NCBI RefSeq assembly: GCF_016462415.1
Contig: NZ_JAEMTF010000006.1
Span: 10,369-65,662 of the forward strand
Length of the DNA stretch: 55,294 nucleotides
Direction: 5' to 3'
From: Williamsia sp.
Lineage (GTDB): Bacteria > Actinomycetota > Actinomycetes > Mycobacteriales > Mycobacteriaceae
A model generated the notes under the pieces. That model made no database searches. It was not told the DNA's origin and was given only the letters and a program-made list of their open reading frames with translations. Both the position numbers and the translations under genes were made by a program. Shown here piece after piece: positions 50,231 to 55,294 of this stretch; position 1 is the first letter of the stretch; every line of letters starts with the position of its first letter.

Positions 50231-51460
50231 TCACGACATCGACGGGGCCGCGGTCGCGGCGTTCTCGGCATCACCGCGAACCCTGGTGTCGAGCCGGGTC
50301 GCGACGATCAGGACACCGAGCCCGGCCGCGGTCATCACCGCACCCGCCCAGATCGGGGACGTGAACCCGAGCCCGGCCGCGATGGTCAACCCGCCGATGT
50401 AGGCGCCCAGCGCATTACCGACATTGAACGCCGCGATGTTCGCACCCGACGCCATCGTGGGCGCCGCGGCGGCGTAACTCATGATCCGGGTCTGGACGCC
50501 CGGCGTGATGGCAAAACCGAAGCCACCCATGAGGATCAACGAGATGACCGTTGCGACCTTGTTCTGCGCAGTCGCGGCGAAGAACACGAGGACCACCACC
50601 AGGACGGCGAGGATCACCATCAATCCGCGGGCGAGCGCCCGGTCTGCCACCTTGCCACCGACGTAGTTGCCGACGAACAGACCGAGCCCGAACAGCACCA
50701 GCAACCACGGCACCGTCGACGATGCGAACCCCGTCACCTCGGTCAGCGTGTAGGCGATGTAGGTGAAGGCGCCGAACATGCCGCCGAATCCGAGGATCGT
50801 GATGGCGATCGACAGCCACACCTGGGTCGACCGGAACGCAGCGAGTTCGTGACGCAGTTGTGGAGCGCTCGACACCGCCACACCGTCCGCTCCCACCACG
50901 GGCGGGCGGGTCGTGCTGTCGTCGGGCACCAGCGTGGCCACACCGATCATGGCCAGGACACCGATCACCGTGATGGCCCAGAACGCCGAGCGCCATCCGA
51001 ACTGCTGGCCGAGGAAGGTCCCGAACGGCACACCGAGAACGTTGGCGATGGTCAGGCCGGCGAACATCATCGCGATCGCGCCCGCACGCTTGGCCGGGGG
51101 CACCATGTCGGCGGCGACCACGGCGCCGATGCCGAAGAACGCACCATGGCACAGCGCGGCGATGATCCGTCCGCCCAGCATCGCTTCATAGGTCGGCGAG
51201 AGCGCCGACAGCAGATTGCCTCCGATGAACAACACCAACAGCCCCAGCAAGACGCGCTTGCGGTCGAACCGGGACACCGCCGCGGTCACGCCGATGCCGC
51301 CCACCGCGACCGCGAGTGCGTATCCGGAGATGAGGTAACCGGCCGTCGACTCCGACACCGCGAAATCCGCCGCCACCTCGGGCAACAGGCCCATGATGAC
51401 GAACTCGGTCAGTCCGATGCCGAATCCCCCGAGCGCGAGGGCGAAAAGTCCCACTGGCAT
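50231..51460 (-). CDS. MFS transporter, DHA1 drug-efflux type
   Basis: A 409-residue permease with twelve membrane segments. LALGGFGIGLTEFVIMGLLPEVAADF is the N-terminal motif of the DHA1 group that includes AraJ and Cmx/CmlR chloramphenicol pumps, and SRFDRKRVLLGLL is motif A between TM2 and TM3. It probably exports a drug or toxic metabolite by proton antiport. I use the ATG at 51460, where TM1 begins at a normal distance and GGAG stands upstream. Divergent from a MarR gene; a shared palindrome suggests repression lifted by ligand. Confidence 0.9.
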   Translation of the reverse strand: MPVGLFALALGGFGIGLTEFVIMGLLPEVAADFAVSESTAGYLISGYALAVAVGGIGVTAAVSRFDRKRVLLGLLVLFIGGNLLSALSPTYEAMLGGRIIAALCHGAFFGIGAVVAADMVPPAKRAGAIAMMFAGLTIANVLGVPFGTFLGQQFGWRSAFWAITVIGVLAMIGVATLVPDDSTTRPPVVGADGVAVSSAPQLRHELAAFRSTQVWLSIAITILGFGGMFGAFTYIAYTLTEVTGFASSTVPWLLVLFGLGLFVGNYVGGKVADRALARGLMVILAVLVVVLVFFAATAQNKVATVISLILMGGFGFAITPGVQTRIMSYAAAAPTMASGANIAAFNVGNALGAYIGGLTIAAGLGFTSPIWAGAVMTAAGLGVLIVATRLDTRVRGDAENAATAAPSMS

Positions 51461-51493
51461 GTCTGCACTCCGATCCACGTCGTGTCGCAAGCG

Positions 51494-51525
51494 TTTATAG
51501 CGCGTCTGCATCTATTGCAGACGCG
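51494..51525. promoter_or_regulatory. MarR operator over the divergent MFS/MarR promoters
   Basis: CGCGTCTGCA (51501-51510) and TGCAGACGCG (51516-51525) are perfect 10-bp arms around TCTAT. On the minus strand a TATAAA box (51494-51499) lies directly next to the palindrome, which thus covers the -35 region of the MFS promoter. The size matches MarR-dimer sites. Confidence 0.7.
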
Positions 51526-51595
51526 GGCTAGATAGTTGCACACGCCTGTAGTCGTCGCAAGCTGATAGATTGGGGCTCTGAACGAGGAGGTCAGG

Positions 51596-52051
51596 ATGTC
51601 GATCGCCGACGATGCCGTCGAGGTGCGCGCGCAGGGATGGCGGACGCTGGCCGCGCTCCACGGATCGTTGGAAGCGGAGTTGGAGCGAGCGCTGTCGCGT
51701 GAACACGACCTGTCGGTCGTCGAATACACGGTTCTCGACGCACTGAACCGGCAGGACGGTTGGCACATGCGGATGGCACAGCTCGCCCGCGCCGCCGCAC
51801 TGAGTTCGAGTGCCACCACCCGTCTGGTGAATCGCCTCGAGCAGCGCGGGCTGCTGTCGCGATACCTGTGCGACGACGATCGGCGCGGGATCTACACCGA
51901 GCTCACCGACAGCGGGCGGGAGATGCTGACCGCCGCACGTCCCACGCATGACAAGACCTTGGAATCAGCACTCGACGCCGCCTGTCGCGCACCGGAACTC
52001 GCTCCGTTGGTGCGGGCGTTGCACGAGTTGCCTGCTGCCGCGCCTGCCTAG
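51596..52051 (+). CDS. MarR-family transcriptional regulator
   Basis: A 151-residue regulator. SVVEYTVLDALNRQDGWHMRMAQLARAAALSSSATTRLVNRLEQRGLLSR is the winged helix-turn-helix domain, followed by the beta wing (DDRRGIYTELTDSGREML). N- and C-terminal helices form the dimer. These proteins repress efflux genes until a phenolic or drug ligand binds. It faces the MFS pump gene across a 135-bp spacer with a perfect palindrome. GAGGAGG lies 8 nt before the ATG. Confidence 0.93.
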   Translation: MSIADDAVEVRAQGWRTLAALHGSLEAELERALSREHDLSVVEYTVLDALNRQDGWHMRMAQLARAAALSSSATTRLVNRLEQRGLLSRYLCDDDRRGIYTELTDSGREMLTAARPTHDKTLESALDAACRAPELAPLVRALHELPAAAPA

Positions 52052-52358
52052 TCTTCGCGTCACGTTCTACTGCAGAAGATGCTCGGGACAGGGTCTGGTG
52101 GCCCGAAACTTGCCCTGCCGGCTCGCGTTCGCATGGTCCCTGACTCCTCGCACGCCCGGTCACTCGTCGCATGCCGCCGACGGCATGCGGGCGGTGCATC
52201 AGCGTGCGAGCCATGGATTCGCGCGGTTTCGAGTCATTCGCCTCGCCCATGCGCGGTGCGAACAGCGCATCTGGGTGCGAACCCCGGAAACGATGCGAAC
52301 GCGAGTCAACAGCGCAGGTCCAGAGCCACCCGATTCCGTCCCCAGAATCTTTTCGCCG
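52052..52358. other. Gene-free 307-bp spacer with hairpin and short repeats
   Basis: This gap between convergent MarR and DUF1295 genes holds no credible gene. CGCATGCCG (52168-52176) and CGGCATGCG (52181-52189) form a perfect 9-bp hairpin with a CCGA loop, a possible terminator without a T-run. TGCGAAC occurs three times at 52257, 52276 and 52294, about one and a half to two helical turns apart. I cannot assign these repeats. Confidence 0.5.
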
Positions 52359-53156
52359 TCAGGCGTTCGACTTCTTGGGCGGCAGGGGGATGAAGTAACT
52401 GGTGCGCTGTTGGTATTCCTTGTATCCCGGGCGCTGCTCCATGTGACGCTCAAGGAGCCGGGCACCGGTCGCGAAGACCAGGAAGTAGGTCATCGCGATC
52501 GGGGACAGGAACGTCGCGACGGTGGGCCAGAACGTCATGCACACGAGGAATGTGCCCCACCAGACGCAGGCGTCGCCGAAGTAGTTGGGATGCCGCGTGT
52601 ATCGCCAGAGCCCCTTGTCCATCACGGTGCCCTTGTTCGACGAATCGGCCTTGAACCGATCCATCTGCAGATCGCCCACGGTCTCGAACGTCACGCCGAC
52701 GATCCAGATGATCACACCGATCACCGCGAGGTACCAGAGCGTGCCGTGCGCGACCGACGACACCTGTAGCGGCAGCGAGACGAACCACAGCGCGGGCCCC
52801 TGTGTCGCGTAGATCTTGGTGATCGCGGTCAGCGCACGGTTGCCGCCCGCGTCGTCGAGGAGCTTCTCGTAGCGCGGATCCTCGCCCTTGCCGCGCGAAC
52901 GTCGGAACATCGACGACGCCAGGCGAAGTCCCCACGCACCGATCAGGACGAGAACCAGCAGCCTGCGCCAGAGATCGCCGTTGCCGAGCGCCGCGGTGAT
53001 CGCCGCGATCACGACGAATCCGAGACCCCAGGTCACGTCGACGACGTTGTGCCTGCCGATCGAGAAGCCGATGGCGGCGGTGATGCCCAGCAGGATGATG
53101 ACGCCGGCCAGACTCGACGCGGACACCAGGACGAACTGGCTCCAATCGAAGGTCAT
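52359..53156 (-). CDS. DUF1295 membrane protein (steroid-reductase-like fold)
   Basis: A 265-residue protein with six or seven membrane helices. KGLWRYTRHPNYFGDACVWWGTFLV near the C-terminus is the conserved DUF1295 motif, like that in 5-alpha-steroid reductases and isoprenylcysteine methyltransferases, where it binds NADPH or SAM. Its ATG shares one base with the methyltransferase stop (TGATG), so the two are coupled. In mycobacteria the same order occurs as ufaA1 (Rv0447c) and Rv0446c, a locus tied to tuberculostearic acid. Its own biochemical role is not established. Confidence 0.88.
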   Translation of the reverse strand: MTFDWSQFVLVSASSLAGVIILLGITAAIGFSIGRHNVVDVTWGLGFVVIAAITAALGNGDLWRRLLVLVLIGAWGLRLASSMFRRSRGKGEDPRYEKLLDDAGGNRALTAITKIYATQGPALWFVSLPLQVSSVAHGTLWYLAVIGVIIWIVGVTFETVGDLQMDRFKADSSNKGTVMDKGLWRYTRHPNYFGDACVWWGTFLVCMTFWPTVATFLSPIAMTYFLVFATGARLLERHMEQRPGYKEYQQRTSYFIPLPPKKSNA

Positions 53157-54463
53157 CAGAAGTTCCGCACCGGCGGCATCGACGACCGGCCACGCGAATC
53201 GTTGCGCACGGAGAGGATCTGGTCGACTCCCATCCGTCCATCACGGAAAGCCATGCCGCCGCCGACGAGGTAGAGCCGCCACACCCGCGCGGTCTCCTCG
53301 CCGACCATGGCGACGACGTCGTCCCAGCGGCGCTCGAAGGTGTCGTACCAGACGTCGACGGTGCGGACGTAGTGCTCGCGCATCGCGTGGACGTCGCGGA
53401 CCTCGAGTCCGGACTCCTCGATCATCGCGACGGTCTCACCGACCGGACGCATGAACATGTCCGGGGCGATGAACTGCTCGATGAACGGTCCGCCACCGGG
53501 GTTGTCGCCGTGCTTGCGCGACATCTGCTGGATCAGGACGCGACCACCCTCGATCACGTTGTCGTACAACGCCTTCGTGTAGGTCGGGTAGTTCTCCTGC
53601 CCGACGTGTTCACCCATCTCGATCGAGGCGACGGCGTCGAACGGGCCGTCGGGGATCTCGCGGTAATCCTGGATGCGGATCTCGACGCGGTCACCCAGAC
53701 CACGCTCGGCGATGCGTGCGTCGATGAACGCCTTCTGCTCCTTGGAGATGGTGACGCCGGTGACCTGCGCGCCGTACTCGCTCGCGGCGAACAGGCTCAG
53801 CGAGCCCCAGCCGCAGCCGACGTCGAGGAACCGCATGCCGGGCCGTGCATCGAGTCCGATCTTGCGGCACACCATGTCGAGCTTGTCGCGCTGCGCCTGC
53901 TCGAGCGTGTAATCCGGTGCGTCGGAGGTGAAGTAGGCGCTGGAGTACGCCATGTTCGGGTCGAGCACCATGGAGTAGAAGTCGTTGGACAGGTCGTAGT
54001 GGTGGCTGATCGCGGCGCGGTCGCGCGCGAGGGTGTGCAGCTTGCCCTTCACCACCGCCTGCGATGCAGGAGCGGGCAGCGGCCGACCGAGGACACCGAG
54101 CTTGGCGACCGCGCGGACGAGCTGCGCGACGCGTGCCGGGGTGATCTTGATGCGCGACAGGTTGCGCTCGGCGATGACGGTCCAGATGTGGGTCAGCGCC
54201 TCGTTCAGGTCGCCCTCGACGTCGATCTCACCGGTGACGTAGGCCTGTGCGGCACCGAGTTCGCCCGGACTCCACAGCAATCGGCGCAGCGCGTCGGGGC
54301 TGCGCAGGGTCACGTGCGGAGCGTCGACCGGGCCGGCGGTGCTGCCGTCCCAGGCGGTGAGGTGCACGGGGATCTCGCCGCCGACGTACGGCGCCAGCAG
54401 GTCGGCGACGGTGCCGGCCGCGCCGGTCGTGGCCTGCGCGGGGGTGGTCTCGGTGATGCTCAT
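53156..54463 (-). CDS. SAM-dependent fatty-acyl methyltransferase (cyclopropane-synthase family)
   Basis: A 435-residue enzyme. Residues 1-130 form the family's N-terminal lipid-binding domain. ISHHYDLSNDFYSMVLDPNMAYSSAYF, MRFLDVGCGWGSLSLFAA (SAM loop) and SIEMGEHVGQENY (active site) are conserved. It is closest in style to UfaA1/BfaB, which adds a methylene to oleate on the way to 10-methylstearate, not to mycolate cyclopropane synthases. ATG at 54463 with AGGAG upstream; the start overlaps the hydrolase stop (ATGA). The FAD-dependent reductase partner is not in view. Confidence 0.9.
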   Translation of the reverse strand: MSITETTPAQATTGAAGTVADLLAPYVGGEIPVHLTAWDGSTAGPVDAPHVTLRSPDALRRLLWSPGELGAAQAYVTGEIDVEGDLNEALTHIWTVIAERNLSRIKITPARVAQLVRAVAKLGVLGRPLPAPASQAVVKGKLHTLARDRAAISHHYDLSNDFYSMVLDPNMAYSSAYFTSDAPDYTLEQAQRDKLDMVCRKIGLDARPGMRFLDVGCGWGSLSLFAASEYGAQVTGVTISKEQKAFIDARIAERGLGDRVEIRIQDYREIPDGPFDAVASIEMGEHVGQENYPTYTKALYDNVIEGGRVLIQQMSRKHGDNPGGGPFIEQFIAPDMFMRPVGETVAMIEESGLEVRDVHAMREHYVRTVDVWYDTFERRWDDVVAMVGEETARVWRLYLVGGGMAFRDGRMGVDQILSVRNDSRGRSSMPPVRNF

Positions 54464-55146
54464 CGTCGGTTCTCCTGTCGGGCCCGGTGCTCGGGGTGAT
54501 CGTCTCGGCAGCGCTGCGTCATGGCGGTGATCGTCGCGACCACCCTGCGGGTCCACACCCACGGGCGCATCAGCATGAAGTGTCCGGCGAAGGTCATCGA
54601 CGTCCAGGTGGCGTCGACGCCACGACCGGCAGCGCGCTCGGTGGCCGCGCGCGAGATCCGCGGGCTGGTCCAGCGGTCCATAGTCCCGTGCAGAACCACG
54701 AGCTGCTGTCCGGGTCGGAACGTGTCGGTCGCGCTCGGGTCCATCCACCACGGCGCCAACGCCATCACCGCGCACACCGACGGGTCGTCGGCCACCGCGG
54801 CCGCGGTCCGTCCGCCCATCGAGTGTCCGAGCAGGATCACCGGGGTGTCACCGAAGCGCGACCGGATCTCGTCGAGCGCCCAGCGTGCGTCGGCGACCGG
54901 ACTCTGGTCGGCGCCGTTCCAGCCACGCATCCGGTACTGCAGCATGACCACCGCGGTGTCCGGCACCGACTTGGCGACGGCCCGGGCGAACGGTCGCATC
55001 CTTGCGGCGGAGAGGTGGTTGGTCTGCGCGGGCGCAGTGCTGCGGACCTTGCCGCCGTGCAGCACCAGGACCACCGCCGACGGGTCGGCCGGCGTCGCCA
55101 CCCAGTGCAGGACAGGCGTCAGCGGCCCCGTGGTGTCAGAACTCAT
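54460..55146 (-). CDS. Alpha/beta hydrolase
   Basis: A 228-residue hydrolase. VVLVLHGGK is the oxyanion-hole strand, LLGHSMGGRTAA the nucleophile elbow, LHGTMDRWTSP carries the Asp, and GHFML near the C-terminus the His. It has no signal peptide. I chose the ATG at 55146 because it overlaps the stop of a 24-codon upstream ORF (ATGA); the ATG at 55155 is the alternative. It leads an operon with the methyltransferase and DUF1295 genes, so an acyl or lipid ester substrate is likely. Confidence 0.87.
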   Translation of the reverse strand: MSSDTTGPLTPVLHWVATPADPSAVVLVLHGGKVRSTAPAQTNHLSAARMRPFARAVAKSVPDTAVVMLQYRMRGWNGADQSPVADARWALDEIRSRFGDTPVILLGHSMGGRTAAAVADDPSVCAVMALAPWWMDPSATDTFRPGQQLVVLHGTMDRWTSPRISRAATERAAGRGVDATWTSMTFAGHFMLMRPWVWTRRVVATITAMTQRCRDDHPEHRARQENRR

Positions 55147-55217
55147 GAAAGCCATTCGACGCCGTGACCGCCGCGGATCTCTCCGCCGGGCGTGGGGGTC
55201 GTCACCAGGGTGTCCAT
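55143..55217 (-). CDS. 24-residue leader ORF coupled to the hydrolase operon
   Basis: An ATG at 55217, 7 nt after a TAGCGT box, opens a 24-codon frame starting MDTLVTTP and ending EWLS. Its stop overlaps the hydrolase ATG (ATGA), and it is in a different frame. No known family. It could be a leader peptide that couples or tunes translation of the operon, or a small protein. Confidence 0.45.
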   Translation of the reverse strand: MDTLVTTPTPGGEIRGGHGVEWLS

Positions 55218-55224
55218 GTCGTTC

Positions 55225-55230
55225 ACGCTA
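55225..55230 (-). promoter_or_regulatory. -10 box (TAGCGT) of the lipid operon
   Basis: TAGCGT lies 7 nt before the leader-ORF ATG, placing the transcript start at or near that ATG. The remaining 64 bases to the window edge show nothing I can identify. Confidence 0.45.
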
Positions 55231-55294
55231 CCGAGGTGCAACGGCCTCTGCCCTGACTGAGCTGACCGTTCCGGTTTCAGGCAAAAGATGCCGG

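Noticed and set aside
1-55294. Genomic island or prophage
   Set aside because: No integrase, transposase, attachment repeats or compositional break; codon use is uniform throughout and the tRNA has no flanking duplicate.

Overview
The window is GC-rich DNA from a mycolic-acid actinobacterium (order Mycobacteriales). Gordonia or a close relative is my best guess. That is an inference from gene content: a Stf0-type sulfotransferase, an Rv0909/Rv0910-type toxin and antitoxin, a cyclopropane-synthase-like methyltransferase next to a DUF1295 protein, CobF, paired acyl-CoA dehydrogenases, and many leaderless genes with a TANNNT box 6-8 nt before the start codon. I see no rRNA, insertion sequence, integrase, phage gene or CRISPR array. 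The one RNA gene is a tRNA-Arg(CCU).

Layout. 1-5.2 kb: 48-bp repeats at the left edge, a formylglycine-generating enzyme and a Stf0 sulfotransferase in one minus-strand operon, then pgi and a CAT-fold acyltransferase-like gene. 5.2-12.7 kb: MscS channel, lipoprotein, GGDEF protein, SDR, secreted PI-PLC-like protein, Fpg/Nei glycosylase, and a GTGA-coupled pair in which a secreted HNH-like protein precedes an acidic partner. 12.9-20.3 kb: Pro-rich membrane protein, cysQ, a divergent MerR/SDR pair with a MerR-type promoter, SDR-cobF, a DMT-like protein, glutathione peroxidase, a small unknown and a secreted glycoside hydrolase. 20.5-25.1 kb: tRNA, a divergent YbfB-type MFS/LysR pair, and a type III glutamine synthetase behind a GlnR-like box. 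25.2-31.1 kb: a degenerate NRPS-like protein, a VWA protein, and an Rv0910-type SRPBCC gene with a relic copy of its own 3' end.

31.1-37.6 kb: an acyl-CoA catabolic operon (class III CoA-transferase, two acyl-CoA dehydrogenases, YWTD propeller, 3-hydroxyacyl-CoA dehydrogenase), divergent from a LysR gene across overlapping perfect dyads. 37.6-42.5 kb: an inverted array of 21-bp repeats, a lipase-like lipoprotein, an Rv0909-type antitoxin, an MBL hydrolase, a thiolase behind a perfect palindrome, and an NAD(P)-binding protein. 42.6-46.1 kb: SGNH hydrolase, P450, 3Fe-4S ferredoxin and a second SGNH hydrolase, all on the plus strand. 46.1-52.1 kb: FUSC transporter, Tat-exported purple acid phosphatase, and a divergent MFS/MarR pair around a 10-bp palindrome. 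52.4-55.2 kb: a coupled operon of 24-codon leader ORF, alpha/beta hydrolase, lipid methyltransferase and DUF1295 protein.

The most promising leads are the degenerate C-A-A NRPS-like protein, the secreted HNH protein with its acidic partner, the split Rv0909/Rv0910-type toxin-antitoxin set, the SGNH-P450-ferredoxin-SGNH cluster and the 21-bp inverted repeat array.
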